A DNA stretch of 64,000 bases from Pogostemon cablin (GCA_023678885.1 CM042955.1:39585088-39649087); one strand, 5' to 3'; shown: positions 1-12,733, counted from the first letter of the stretch. Numbers and translations: made by a program. The notes: generated by a model from the sequence alone, not told the origin.

Positions 1-304
1 TGAAGTGGCATGTGTAATATGTGTTGTACTTGATCTGGTTGAATTATACACGACTCCTGTGGTTTAAATTGGTTGCCTCGGGATGAGCAACATGCAAGTT
101 TGGGGGTTTGATGAGTGTGTAAATTCACAAGTTTGGCACTATGTTTTGTGCTAGTTTTGGAGAGTTTTGATGTGGAAATAGGTGTAAAACCTATATATAT
201 TGTGAATTAGCATGAATCAAGTGTTAGTGGAGCTATTTGAGTGGTTTCTTAGCAAAAACAGAGTGAAAGTGCCAAGAATCGAAGAGACGGAGTCGAAGCC
301 ATGC

Positions 305-690
305 GAACCGCCCAAGAAATAGGAGGGTTCGACCTGGTTAGAGGAGGGTTCGACCTCTCCAGCAGGTCGAACCAGCATTGCTGAGCTTACAGAAGAGGAT
401 TCGACCACGACTCAAGTGGTTCGACCTGTCCCTCAGGTCGAACCATGGTCGAACCAGTTCGCAGAAAAGAGGATTCGACCATGACGTTTGAGTTCGACTT
501 GCCAGTTGGTCGAATCGGGAGCGGGAATTATCCAGTGATGAGGTTCGACCTGGGGTTCGACCAAGTCCTAAGTTGTTCGACCTGTTCAAGAGGTCGAACC
601 AGTGCAGAATTCTTCTAGTAGTGGGGTTCGACCTGGGGTTCGACCTGTGGCCAGTTGTTCGACCTGTTTGACGAGGTCGAACCTACGTGC
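305..690. repeat. Array of short palindromic words GGTTCGACC / GGTCGAACC
   Basis: The 9-mer GGTTCGACC (or a close variant) and its reverse complement recur about a dozen times in 385 bp, often as inverted pairs 10-30 bp apart. Such pairs could form small hairpins in RNA or serve as a protein-binding array. It lies upstream of the TATA box, in the U3 part of the LTR. Function unknown. Confidence 0.75.
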
Positions 691-778
691 GAGAACTTAC
701 CTTATATAGATTTTCGAGGCCGAAACGCGTGAGATCACTTAGAAAGCCCATTTCAAGCCCTAGAGACGTGATTACAAG

Positions 779-787
779 TATAAAAGG
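779..787 (+). promoter_or_regulatory. TATA box of the Ty3-type LTR
   Basis: TATAAAAGG preceded by a GC-richer stretch and followed about 30 bp later by a leader-like sequence. This is the expected spacing for an LTR promoter. Confidence 0.5.
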
Positions 788-1769
788 AGGCTCATACAGA
801 GAATAAAGAGAGCTTTTGATTATCAATCATAAGAGAGACAAGAGTAGAGGTGGTGATCCATCCGGAGGGCTGTGACAGAAGTTCGCTGAAGGTTCAAGTA
901 AGAATGATCAATCTAACCATGATTGTTCCTAGATCAATCATGGGCTAGAACCGCTTTGGTAGTTCTAGGGTTATGAAAGTTTCATGATGTAATTCATATT
1001 TCGTGTGTAAAACTCCGTACAACACTACCTGTGGTTTGTTTTATATAAGATTGCATATTTAATCAATACTCATAGTCGTTTTGTGCATCAATGATCGTTG
1101 TGTAGAGTCTGAATACATAACATGGTTATTGGTTGAGTGCATTCACTACTGAGCAGGGTTTATTGTTATAATTCTAAGTGAAGGGATTCCGAAGTCTTAT
1201 TAGAACCGTCTTATATGAATATTCATTAATTGAATTAAATTCGGGTTGGTGAATAGTATGAAGAGTATAACTTTATAGTACCTAAAAAGGGAGATCAAAT
1301 CGGGTTAGATTCTAGACGTAGAAGATAATTCATTATGATAGTACCTAGAAAGGGGGGTGAAGTATATCTCTTGCTCCGAGATTATTCACACGTGTCAAGC
1401 GCATATTTACTTGAGTCTATAGAGTAAACTTGCATGGTCTAGTGATGCGTCCACAAACCACAGGGCAGAGTCGGACACCATCACATGAAAATATGAATTG
1501 CTAGTGAAACTGGATGACCCGACGAACTACCTACTATTCTTCTTGATCACAACTCACTTTTCTCTACTCTTATTATTTCTTTTTGCTATTTCGATTAGAG
1601 TTATTATTCCTTAAACCATTACAATTACCAAACATAGTCTAAAGTATACTAGAATATAACGAAATTGATATTTAACTGTCCCGTGGGTTCGATATTGTAA
1701 CTTGGTCATCTTCGCGACTACAATTGATATCCTTGAGGATTAATTTGTGTGTTGAGAAAACCCTCATCA

Positions 1770-2686
1770 ATGCTCATAAGTTTAAGAATTGATGTGGAGA
1801 TATTTGATGTATGGGGCATTGATTTTATTGGACCGTTTCCCTCATCTAAAGGATATGTGTACATCTTGCAAGCCGTGGATTAAGTGTCAAATTTGGTGGA
1901 GGCAATCCCCACTAAGACAAATGATGCCTTGATTGTTCAAAGGTTCTTGAAGAAGAATATTTTTGCTAGGTTTGGAGTTCCACGGGCAATAGTGAGCGAT
2001 GGAGGATCTCATTTTGTAAATAAGTTGATGGAAGGATTGTTGAAAAGATATGGAGTGAAGCATCGAGTAGCTACACCTTACCACCCTCAAGAAAATGGTT
2101 TGGCAGAGGTTTCCAACCGTCAAATCAAGTTAGTGCTGGAGTAGACAATTAATGGGGGAGGAAGGATTGGTCGGAAAAGCTTGACGAAGCCTTATGGGCT
2201 TATCGAACGGCATTTAAGACCATCCTTGGTGTGTCACCATATCAATTGGTTTATGGAAAGGCTTGCCATCTTCCCATGGAGTTAGAGCACCGTGCGTTGT
2301 GGGCTATTAAACGCCTTAATATGAATGAAGGGAAGAGTGGTCAAGCAAGGTTGTTGAAATTGGTTGAGTTAGAGGAGTTTAGAGGAGCATTTGATAACTC
2401 AATCATCTACAAAGAGAACATGAAGAGATGGCATGCTACTAAGGTGAAGGAAAAGACGTTTGCTCCCGGGGACAAAGTTCTTGTATTCAACTCGAGGCTT
2501 AAGTTGTTTCCCGAAAAGCATAAGTCTAAATGGATGGGACCATATGAAGTGTTTGAGGTGTTAAGTGGAAATACGTTGAAGCTTAAGGGTCCTAATAATG
2601 ATTTTGTGGTAAATGGTCATCAGTTGAATAATTACCTATCTCATTCTCAAAAGGAGATAGTGTATGTGGATACCCTCTCTTCTTGA
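1770..2686 (+). pseudogene. Athila-type Ty3/gypsy integrase, decayed (Athila copy 1)
   Basis: Integrase core followed by the C-terminal region of a plant Ty3/gypsy pol. Visible motifs are VWGIDFIGPFP (first catalytic Asp), IVSDGGSHF (second Asp) and YHPQENGLAEVSN (catalytic Glu), so the DDE triad is present. The chain is broken by an in-frame stop at 1881-1883 just after AVD, another stop near 2142, and a frameshift near 2150-2165. From there the downstream frame continues with the conserved WAYRTAFKT...SPYQLVYGK segment to a stop after 2686. The C-terminal part has FNSRLKLFPEKHKSKWMGPY, as in Athila-like integrases. The N-terminal zinc finger and RT are absent because the LTR ending at 1769 cuts the gene just upstream of the core. 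It is a pseudogene, on the same strand as the ORF-1-like gene downstream. Confidence 0.9.
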
Positions 2687-4341
2687 ACTTATTTGATTGT
2701 TTAATAATGTAGATTTTATTTTTCTTTTATTTTTTATTATTGTTTACTTGTAGATTTGGTATGTAGGAGGTGAAGCTCATGGAGAAAAGTGCATATGATG
2801 AAAGACAAGGGTGCTAAAGATGGAATGAAATATATGCCATACCACTCTTTACAAACTTAAATTTGAACACTTGTATTAATTTAAGTTTGGGGAGGGGGTG
2901 TGTGGTGGTCATACTTGGACATCACGAGGTAATTTCATGAAGAGCATTGGTGGAAACTAGAAGGGTAAGTCTCACCACTTTTTGCAAACTTAATTCTCAA
3001 TTTGTTTCGATTTAAGTTTGGGGGTTAGTGCGTGGTGTGACTCATCACTTATTTATGCTTAATGTGTAATGAATCATGTGTGTTTATATTATCTTGTGGC
3101 AAAATGGTCAATTTTGATCTTTTTCTCATGAGTTAGGATCGTTTTGGTATGTTTAGAGGTGTTAAAGTACATGATAGTCCGTTATTTGATCATAATTATG
3201 GTATTAATGCTTTGAGGTATTTTTCAGCATGAATAGGGTGTATGAGAAGTGCAAAAATAGGGCAAAATGAGGTGTGAAGTGTGAAATTTGGGAAAACATG
3301 GTAAAGTAGCTACACGAGCCATGTTCAGTACACGGCCCTGTGAGGATTGGCCGTGTACTGACATCAAAAGGTGCTACTCGCCCAGAGTCAAAGGCGAGCT
3401 CCGAACTCGAGCCGTGCTCGAGCATCAGAAAATGCTAAAGGGCCACGACCGAAGCCGTGTAGCGGAGCACGACCCGTGTAGCGTCTGAAGTCAGTTTTAA
3501 AAGCCCGAGTTCACGAGCTGTTTCAAATATGCCCTTCACTCCGTTTGCATTGAATCCACTCCAAACTCTAATCATTGTTCATAAATCGTCCATATTGAGG
3601 TTAGTCTGAGAGATTGAGAGTGAGATTCTTCATTTGTGTACATCAAGAACAATCCTCCAAGTCCATAATTGAAGGTATGAATTCTATAAGCCCTAATTTT
3701 CGAATTTTTTTTGGACTTTGATAGAAATTGAGCAAATTGATGTATGGGTCTTGTGTTATAGTGAGTATGGGATGTGTTTTTGATTATTAAACATACATGT
3801 GTCAATTTGAGTTTTGAATTGAAGTGAAATTAGGGTTCATGAGATGAAATTTGGGAATTTTTTAAATTTGGATAGTTTGAGTGATCTTAATATGGCACAT
3901 TGATTTGGAATGATTGTGTGATGATAAATCTACATGAGATAGTTTTAGGTATTGAGGATTTGGGCATGAGGCAATGTGGATTTTATTTTGAAAGTATATT
4001 GAAATGTTGTGCATTCCAAGTGCTTGGTGAAATGCCTAAGTGAAAATTTCGTCTAATTTTGAGATCATATGTACATAGTGATTAGTGATGGTTTAATTTG
4101 GAACCTATATGAGTAAACTATGATATGAATTGAGGTGTAAGTTCATGGATAATTGGAAGGAGTGATAGTGAAGTTGAATACTTGTGGTGAAGTGCTTGAG
4201 GCTATAATGATATGAATGTGTAATGTTGATGCATAGTATAGTTCACACTTAGTTGAATAACTAGAGTGGAATCTAAACTTAACGCATTAACATTTTTAAT
4301 TATGAAATTGGATATAACTTGAGCATTTTTGTAAGTTGTAG
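2687..4341 (+). other. Athila spacer between integrase and ORF-1-like gene
   Basis: No supported coding region. It contains two TTTAAGTTTGGGG motifs (about 2880-2893 and 3010-3022) resembling the polypurine tract before the Athila 3' LTR at 31918. It also contains a GC-richer block of CACGGCC / CACGAGCC words (about 3310-3485), similar in style to the block at 32150-32450, and then an AT-rich stretch. A candidate 5' splice site AAG|GTATGA (GT at 3675) and a 3' site TTGTAG (ends 4341) directly before the ATG suggest a leader intron of about 667 bp for the downstream gene. The intron is inferred only. Confidence 0.6.
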
Positions 4342-4895
4342 ATGGCCGAGAGGAGAGTGAGACCAAGGAATGAGGATTTCATCATCATTACCGATCCAGG
4401 GGAACTAGCTAATCTCGATGCTCAATTAATAGAAGATGGGGTCCATCTAGAATACTTTGGGGTCGAATTTGAAGATTATTGGGGAAAGTATGTACTTCAT
4501 TGACAAACACTCGCCCCTAAGATTATGCCAACCCAATTCCAAGACACAACAATAATGGAAGGGTTAGGAATAGAGGAAGACTTGAGGAAGTTGTTTAGGT
4601 TTTCACATATGGAAGCATTTTTCGATAAAAGGCCCCCTCCTTACTACCATTTAACTGCTGAGATCATGAGTTTATTGCAAGTGAAGTAGGATAAGAATGC
4701 TTTCCCTATTTCAGTTACATTCCAATTGGACAACATGATGAGAAGAGAGATCCCTCTACATGTTTTGAATGGATTCTTTGGATGCCCACCATGTCAAGAC
4801 CATTAGAGCTTTTATCATGGAGGTGGTTTTAATCAGCAAGAATGGTGGAAAAGTTTGGTGAATGATGGGACAGAGCAAGAAGGATATGTTCCCAG
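4342..4895 (+). pseudogene. ATHILA ORF-1-like protein, N-terminal half (split by copia element A)
   Basis: The start ATG is at 4342. A single frame runs to the insertion point with three in-frame stops (after YVLH near 4501, after LLQVK near 4687, and near 4804), so it is a pseudogene. Recognisable segments are the IMEGLGIEEDLRKLF stretch and the ...YYHLTAEIMSLL stretch, matching the general pattern of the ATHILA ORF-1 family (Pfam PF03078). That family is found only in plant Ty3/gypsy Athila elements, in the position downstream of pol; its biochemical role is not established. The frame stops at 4895 where the TGTTGG end of copia element A begins and resumes in the same phase at 29333. Confidence 0.8.
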
Positions 4896-5839
4896 TGTTG
4901 GATTGTATACTAAAAGTCTTGTTTTAGTATGAACAATGTTATAACAATTTATTTGAAATGAGAATCATATGATCAAATGATTGTGTCTTATAATTTATTT
5001 ATATGAACGATGCAATAGTCCACTTACTTTATACTGTAGATAATATGTTGTGTGACAACACTTGGAAGATCATATTATCGGTTTCCTTATAAAGTATAAA
5101 CAGATGCTCACAACCGAGATAGACGGGGACTTTCTATCGGGATGGTTGCAGTGTGGTTTGGTTTTAGCTTGTCTTGGCTATAGAATCACACTAGTTCACT
5201 TGTGTGTATTAAGCAGGACCACTTGAGATCTTTCAACTTATACTGACTTATAGAAGAACTTGATCTCTGTTATTATGGATGTTCGTGCTCTTAATCCCTA
5301 TACAATAACCTCGACACGTAGGGCAGTATGTACTTCTTTGATTCATCAATGGGTGAGATTTACATATAATTAAATCAATAAACTCGGTGAGTTGGGAAGT
5401 AGTGCTGTCTCTATGGTGTGCTGTTGATTGTAGAAGGAATCCGTGTCCGTCATAGGTTGATGATGTCCCCTTGAGGAGCTCATAAGGATTATCATATAAA
5501 CCCTGCAAGTGGATTTATTCTGGCATGATAATGAGGTTGAGTGGTACTACTCTTGGATGAGATATTAATTAATGGAGTTGTCAGTAACTTAATAAATTAA
5601 TAGACATTGTATATCTTAAACACGGGGACACTAACGGGCTCATAATAAGAAGGAGCCCAAAACGTAATTTTGGGATTGGAAAGATAGTGCAGTACTAATA
5701 TTTTAGTGGACTATATTATTATTATTGGACTTACGTATAAGCTTTGGGCTAAGCTTTGATACATAAGCCCAATGAAGGCCCAACCCAATTTCTCCTCCTG
5801 GTCCCTACTGTAGCCCATGTATATAAGTCACCTCAACTT
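4896..5839 (+). repeat. Element A 5' LTR, first part
   Basis: Starts TGTTGGATTGTATAC and includes the conserved U3 and the TATA box at 5820-5827. It is interrupted at 5840 by the minus-strand element A'; the remainder is at 13949-14223. The summed length, less one duplicated target, is close to the 1213 bp of the 3' LTR. Confidence 0.93.
5740..5827 (+). promoter_or_regulatory. LTR promoter of element A: clustered TGGGCY / RGCCCA words and TATA box
   Basis: TTTGGGCT, AAGCCCAA, GGCCCAAC and TAGCCCAT occur within about 75 bp, then TATATAAG at 5820-5827. TGGGCC/T words are known in plants as site II elements bound by TCP factors. The same arrangement recurs in the LTRs of B, C, F and G. Element A' inserted 12 bp past the TATA box, near the expected transcript start. 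Confidence 0.6.
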
Positions 5840-7040
5840 TGTTGGCAATTGTATCGTGCGGTTCAACGTGATCCGTTAGGATTAACAGGCAAACAAAATA
5901 AGCGGAAGCATAAAACGTGTTTACCGTACTTCTGGGTCGATGTAGAGGATGAATCACTGCAGAGAACTACCTCTGATCTTCTACTGTATGTCCCAAGTCG
6001 AATCCTGCTGTTGTGTGGGCAACAATCCGCAGGATTCTCTCAATCTGCTCCTCTTCTTTCTAACTGTCAAATGAGGCACTGACTTAGGGTTAACAGGAGC
6101 TGAGATGACTTATATAATTGGGCTACAGCAGGGACCAGGAGGAGAAATTGGGCTGGGCCTCAATTGAATTTAATTAACCAAGCTTAGCCCAAAGCTTTTA
6201 ATTAAATCGAATAATAATAATATAGTCCACTAAAATATTATTACTGCACTACCCGTCCAATCCTAAAATTATGTTCTGAGCTCCTTCTTATTATAAGCCC
6301 GATGGTCTCCCCATGTTTAAGAAATACAATGTCCATTAATTAATTAAGTTACTGACAACTCAAATTAATTAATATCTCATCCGAGAGTAGTACCACTCAA
6401 CCTTATTATCATGCCGGAAATTAATCCACTTGCAAGATTTACATGATAAACCTTATGAGCTCCTCAAGGGGACATCATCAACCTATGACGGACATGGATT
6501 CCTTCTACAATCAACAGCACACCATAGATACAGCACTACTTCTCAACTCACCGAGTTTGTTGATTTAATACTTACAAATCTCACCCATTGATGAATCAAA
6601 GAAATACATACTGCCCTACGTGTCGAGGTTATTGTATAGGGATTAAGAGCACGAACTTCCATAATAACAGAGATCAAGTTCTTCTATAAGTCAGTATAAG
6701 TCGAACGATCTCAGGCGGTCCTGCTCAATACACACAAGTGCACTAATGTGATTCTATAGCCAAGACAAGCTAATACCAAACCACACTACAACCATACCGA
6801 TAGAGAGTCCCCGTCTATCTCAGTTGTGAGCATCTGTTTATACTTTATAAGGAAACCGATAATATGATCTTCTGCGTGTTGTCACACAACATATTATCTA
6901 CAGTATAAAGTAAATGGACTATTGCATCATGCATATAAAATAAATTATAAGATGCAATCTTTTGATCATATGATTCTCATTTCAAATATTGTTATGACAT
7001 TGTTCATACTAAAGCTAGACTTTTAGTATACAATCCAACA
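5840..7040 (-). repeat. Element A' 3' LTR (left copy)
   Basis: Begins TGTTGGCAATTG and ends CAATCCAACA on the plus strand. It differs from the right copy by scattered substitutions. With the adjoining plus-strand LTR of A (4896-5839) it forms a long inverted repeat. Confidence 0.93.
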
Positions 7041-7051
7041 ATCTCCCACTT
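7041..7051 (-). promoter_or_regulatory. Polypurine tract of A'
   Basis: Reads AAGTGGGAGAT on the minus strand and abuts the 3' LTR. This is the normal plus-strand DNA primer in LTR retrotransposons. The same sequence is present next to the 3' LTRs of A, B, F and G. Confidence 0.8.
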
Positions 7052-10000
7052 ATACTAAAAGACTATGCTGTCATGTCTTCTGCCATACATCTGATTCCTA
7101 CTCCCACTACACGACCATTAAAAGCTCTCGCCTTAAGGTCCTTGTAAATGGTTCACTAGGTCATCATCCGATGCAATCTAGGCGACAACAACCTTCCCCT
7201 CATCATACGATTTCTCACAACAGGTGGTACTCGCGCTCCATGTGTTTAATTGCCTTATGGACTTGTGATTTCTTCAAGTTTGCAACTACACCAATATCAT
7301 CAATGTAAATTGTGATTACCTTGGGCAAACTTAGAAACACTTCAAAATCCATCATGAAGTCTCTAGAGTCATATAGATACTTTGGCTGCCTCATAGGCTC
7401 CAATTCATCATCTTCCCATGATGGAGTCCGGAGTCTGAAATATATTTCTATATAACACTCCTCCACATTATGACTCTACTTCCTAAGATTAAATACATAA
7501 CCTTTGAGGAGATTTTACTGCCGTCCAATCTGACTAAAAAATCCGAATCTTCGTAATCCACAAGAAGCAGTGAATCTGTCCAGTAAGTCCACATATAATT
7601 TCCAGTCCTTCTCAGGCACTTTATATATGTCTTACCACAGTTCATCATTCTTGTTCTGGATTACGTTGATACCCACTGTTCATGCATTCAGCAAAACAGA
7701 TATCCAACATCGTTCATAGCATTCCTGAGATTAAGCTTCCTTATTCGCCGAAGCATAAGGAATCGCTTTCATCCTCTTTATCTTCTTCTTGTGTCAAAAA
7801 GACACATTCACTTAGATAAATTTACATGCTAAACGAGTATGGACTGTATCATTTTATGAAACTTGAGATAAGCATAATATCCTTTCTTGTGATCCGTATT
7901 ACCATGATCAAAAGGATATATTTTGCCTTTCTTAAGTCCTTCATCTCTACCGCTTTATTAACCTTACCCATACGCCCGATAATACTCTTTTATTGTCTCC
8001 AATGAGCAAGATACTATCTACGTATAGTACAAGAAACACCACCACGTTTCCGTCACTCTTTACAACACACAAGACTCATCCGCTCATTGATTTAAATCCA
8101 TGCCACTGGATTACCTAATCAAAACAGATGCTTCACGATCTTAAAGCTTGCTTTAGTCCATCGCTGGACACTTTTAAGCTTACTATCAAAATGCTATTAG
8201 TATTTTGCAATGAATCACTCTGGTCGCTTCACATAGATGTTTTCCTCAAGACTTCCAATCAGGAAAGCTGTCTTTGACATCTATTTGTTGTTCCTCATAG
8301 CAGCAATAAAAGAATCCGGATCAACTTAAACATAGCTTCCAGCGAACATGTTTCCTCATAATCGAACCATTTCTTTCTGAGTACACTTTTTCGCAACAAG
8401 CTTTGCTTCCAAGGTTTTCACCTTTCCATATGATCCTCTTTTATTTCCTTTGACCACTTGCAATGGCTTTTACACCATTCAGTGGTCATACAAGTTCCCA
8501 GACTTAATATAGAATCCGTAGTTTCTATTTCAACATGCATTGCAACTTACTAAGATTCCGCATTTTCATCTTGTAGTGCTACGTCGTATCCGTGGGATAA
8601 TACCATGTTCACTAGGGATCAAGTCTCACGACTCTCCCAAAACATATATTTATGGGTTGTCATACAACCCTCCCACTACGACAAGGTACTACATGTAATT
8701 GTGTATCAGACGTGACACGCGTTGCAATTTACCTTGTGGTATATCCTCTTGTACACTTGGTACTTTTACTTTGTGTTTTCCTCTCACTTCCTTTAGAACA
8801 ACTTATACATGGGCTTGTGATTTATTACATAGTCCTTTTCCAAAAATTTGGTGTTTGTGTTAACAGTCACCATTCGATCTTTTGGACTAAATAAATCAAC
8901 CTTCATTTTTCCAGGATGTCCCACAAACAGACAAATGTTTTACGAATTACTGTTTCTAGGGCATATCCATAAAATGAATTTTAATTATTCCAAATAATTC
9001 ATCATCTATCTAATCATAACCATAAGAGCCTTATTCCTTCTATCCACCACACCATTCAGATTGGGGCATACCCGGTGTAGTCAACTTGAGATTTAATCTC
9101 AACTTCTGATCAATAGCTCCTAACTATCCCAAGAGGTATTCGCCATCATAATTAAATCGTAATGACTTAATATATTTTCCATGACGCTTCACTGTACTAG
9201 CCTTACAATTCTTGAATTAATCAAAGAACTTAGACATGCAGTGCATCATATAAATATATTGGTTTCCAGAATAATATTTGAATATTCATAACCACCTCTC
9301 GCCTGGATAATATTAGGTTCGCTTGAATCAGAATGAACTAATTCCAACATATATATCTTTGGCTCTACACCCCACAGCCTTGAAAAGGCAGTTAATCATT
9401 TTTACTTCCAAGCAAGACTCGCAAGTCCGATAGTTTCCACTTCATATAAACCTTACGGTCTATCGGCTATCAACTTTTGAATCCTACTCAAGTAAAATGA
9501 ATTAGTCATAGACGCCAAATGTATGTTTAGTTCATTTCCGAAGGTTCCTTTCTCTTACTAATATTAGAAGATGCATTATTTAATTACTATTTATTGCATC
9601 TGTGGGATGTTCATGATTCAAGAGTATACTTTTTATCCACCATCGTACTTTAACGGATTATAGCCTCATTCCTCATTACTATGACCATGTCATTTAAATG
9701 AAATGAAGTATCCATCCGTTAATGCATAGAAACTGAAATTAAATTCTTTCTATGAAACGTACGTAAAGACAATTTCTCATAATAAATCATTTATTCTTAT
9801 CATGAGATAAATAAACAACTCCCACTGCAATAGCCACTACCTTTGTAGTTTTACCTATGTTATTAACAATCTTATCCTTACTTAGTGATAAACATTTAGT
9901 GATTCCAGTATCTACACCGTTCGAGTCAGTAGATGCCATCACTAATCATGTTTAAACCATTAGTAAATAAGATATTAAACTTGTTCACATTATGATGAAA

Positions 10001-10280
10001 ATGGCTTTCCTTTTGCCACATGTTTTGTTAGAAGTTTCCCACCATATACAACCTCTCATATTTCAGGTAGAACTTGCTCAAAACATCCAGGCAAATTGTG
10101 AAGAATAAATTGATTTAGGTTTCCCTTTCAATTTCTATTCCAAGCTTTTCCAATTCATTCATCAATTCAACCATGATCTTCTGCCTTTTAATTTACTCAA
10201 GTATCCGAAGAGTTACATGAGATCATCATATTTCTATGAACCTCTCATCTCTTCACTAGAGACTTTAATAGGCATCAGGA
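7052..10280 (-). pseudogene. A' gag-PR-IN-RT-RNaseH, decayed copia polyprotein
   Basis: Read right to left. The gag UBN2-like part is about 10280-10050. The protease has its DTG motif near 9915. Integrase is about 9400-8700, RT 8430-7760, and RNase H 7640-7215 (YLYDSRDF...DFEVFLSLPKVITIYIDDIG and KAIKHMEREYHLL). The order identifies Ty1/copia. Lesions seen: integrase second Asp region reads RFN instead of RSD, integrase Glu to Asp (VVDRR), a TGA stop in RT at 8217-8215, and the RT catalytic motif as YVDS (8024-8013). There are also many other stops and frameshifts. No product can be made; the DTG protease motif and the first integrase Asp (HSD) remain. Confidence 0.85.
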
Positions 10281-12733
10281 GACGTCCTTTGTGAGAATAC
10301 ACATGTATTTTCTTAAGCAGTAAAGTTCAAAACTAAGATTCTTTTCTAATCAGTTAATATTGGACGAGTAAATATAATTTCTTTTAGTTAACAATTAGTG
10401 AAATAAAACCATTCAAAATTCAGAGAATCACAAATAAATTTACCGATCAAATCTTCGAGTTTTATTCTTTTATATTGATTCCCTCAAAAAAATATAAAAT
10501 AAAATTCACCGACATCTCAAGCACCGTGAGTCTGCAAGCCACGATAGTGTGGACGTTTACAAACCCGAACATTTACAAGAGAAGGTTTTATCCATTAATT
10601 TTATTTGTCAACCTCACTTTATGACAAAATAATTAATAGTCAGTTCCTCTTTAGCCATGCAAATAAAAGCAGTGACTCCGATGGGGAGGATACTTATTAT
10701 TTACATCTAAGTGTACACCATTATTTGACCACAAGTCCGCGGCCCAAGCTTGTGTGCCTTACAGATAGAGAAGTACACACGCGCTCGGATAACTTCCTAC
10801 AGTCATCAATTACAAGTTTGTACCAGTGAACCGCATATAAACTCATCCGATAGGGAGGAAGGTCTAAGCCAACGCGCAAGTTCATATGCATCACATTACA
10901 AACGTAATTATTTAATGAAGTCTGTTCCAGCAATCCATGAATAAACTCATCCGATGGGGAGGAAGGCTCTAATGCCGACGCGCAAGTCTATTCATATTAC
11001 TAACAAACCAATAATGGAGGCCGCGGGAATTTATAACCAATCCCCTCTCCCACTTAGTTATTTAACACCGAGGGTTTTAACATGCATATAATATTCCAGA
11101 ATAAAATATACAACTTAGACATGCTTCTATTAACAGCAATTTAAATAAATAAATCACATAGAACATGCCTTTCATATATAACAATTAATTGTCAAGTTAA
11201 AACAATTAACTCAGTTATATATCATAATTAATTGCATAAATGGTGGATCAATTAATTTGGGCCCAAGAACAACAAATTAGCACAAAATGAGCAGCAGATT
11301 AAATAATTAATCAAGCCCATTATCCATGGCCCATAATCTTAGCCCAAAATCAAATTAAGTCCACCAAGCCCACTAGCACAAAATTAGTCCATTAATATAA
11401 TTAATTAATTTATCATGCTTGGTCCATTACTCACAATTAATTAAATACAATAATTATAAATGGCCCAGCAGCCCATTATCATTTTAATTAAAATTGGGCC
11501 CAACAGCCCAAAACTAAATTAAAAAATTATAAATAAAAAGCCCAGCAGCCCAATGAACATCTCAATTAAATTGGGCCCAACTGAACATAGGCCCAGCTAT
11601 AAAAAAAATAAGGCCCATCAGACAGCCATTAAGACCATCAAGGCTGCCCTAAAATTCTCCAGCCGTCGCTTCTTGATACCACACGGCAGTCGCTGCCCTT
11701 GAGTGCTGCCGCCCATGACTGGCGTCGCAGGTACCTCCCTAAGCCCACCGGGACGGCGCCATCAGTCCGCATCTCGCACAACGCCCAGCAGCCAGGCACC
11801 GCTGCGACCACGCTCACAGACGCGCATGTAGACTAGCGTGTCACCGGCGAGGCACGAAGCAGTCCAGTACCGCCGTGCACCTCTCAGATGCACCCGCCTG
11901 CCAACAGCGCCTCGCTCCTCACACCGACACTCAGCCATCAGACGTCGCCACCCAGATTGTCAATTGTCGCAGCCCAATCCGCCACCGCCATCTGAACGCC
12001 CGATCTGCCCGGCGCTTCATCGATCAACTCCAGTCTACAACGCCGACAAACAATGCCGTGGCATCATCTGCACAACCACACCCCTTCGTGAAGCTGATGT
12101 CCCACCTGAAATGGCGGCTGCTTCATCTCACCCGGGATAGCAACAGATGTGTCGGATTGACCAGATGATACCCCTGGAATCCGCCATTGATTCCGACCAG
12201 AATGGCCTCTGATTGGCCTGGAATCTGCCCGCCAGCAGACGTCCTCTCAGACCCGATCTAAATCGTCAAGGACCCACCCGGAATTGCCAAGAGGTTTGCC
12301 CGATGTTTTCCCATCGACGTTTCTGCACCATCACCGGCTAGATGAGAGCCGCGCAGCTTCTGCCCAACATCGTGTGCTGCTCCGCCATCCGTGACAGCTA
12401 CGTGGGACCCACACGTGACTTTGATCAGAGGTCGGGCACCGATCTCGCTCGATCATTCCAGCCGTCAAGAGCAGAAGAGGGGAGCAGTGCGATCAATAGC
12501 AAATAGGAATCCAGGATGTGTGTTTGTTGTACCCAGTAATTAGGAATAAACTTACAATCACACATCCCAAAAAGCATATAATGGTGAAAAGCAATAAAAG
12601 TTCAAAACTTGTGATTATATCCAGATTATTTCACAAAATCAAATAATCAATTTTAAACATGCTATCAATCTTACCATTAACACACGAAAAGGATAAACCC
12701 AATCAACGTCTCACATCTCACCACGAAACTAAC
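10281..12733 (-). other. A' non-coding leader
   Basis: Region between primer-binding site and gag. Plus-strand coordinates from the right: a GC-rich unique segment (about 12480-11640), an AT-rich stretch dense in GGGCCCA / AGCCCA words (about 11620-11240), a conserved block with an internal polypurine tract (11041-11055), the duplicated module of about 110 bp (about 11010-10830), and a further conserved block to about 10440. No supported ORF. The conserved blocks match those in A, B, C, F and G, while the GC-rich segment is not obviously shared. Confidence 0.7.
11041..11055 (-). promoter_or_regulatory. Internal (leader) polypurine tract of A'
   Basis: AAGTGGGAGAGGGGA on the minus strand. Its core AAGTGGGAGA repeats the element's own 3' polypurine tract, and it lies in the leader at the same place as in A, B, C, F and G. 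Confidence 0.55.

Larger units (their letters stand above)
1..1769 (+). mobile_element. Ty3/gypsy-type LTR, 3' portion (start lies outside the window)
   Basis: Non-coding stretch with LTR features. It has an array of short palindromic GGTTCGACC / GGTCGAACC words (305-690), a TATA box with a putative transcript start near 810, and a tail (about 1680-1769) with the CGTGGGTTCGAT...CTTGGTCATCTTCGCGACTA pattern common at the ends of plant Ty3-type LTRs. It ends in CCCTCATCA at 1769, and an Athila integrase reading frame begins at once. Either the rest of the element is missing (solo LTR or truncation) or it lies upstream of the window. The lineage is not decided. No internal coding region belonging to it is visible here. 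Confidence 0.6.

Noticed and set aside
5756..6082. 108-residue frame crossing 5839/5840
   Set aside because: It spans the junction of two LTRs in opposite orientation, so it is a chance fusion of LTR sequence.
11838..12168. Frames of 97-100 residues in the A' leader
   Set aside because: Overlap each other in two frames in GC-rich non-coding sequence, are antisense to A', and have no known domain.
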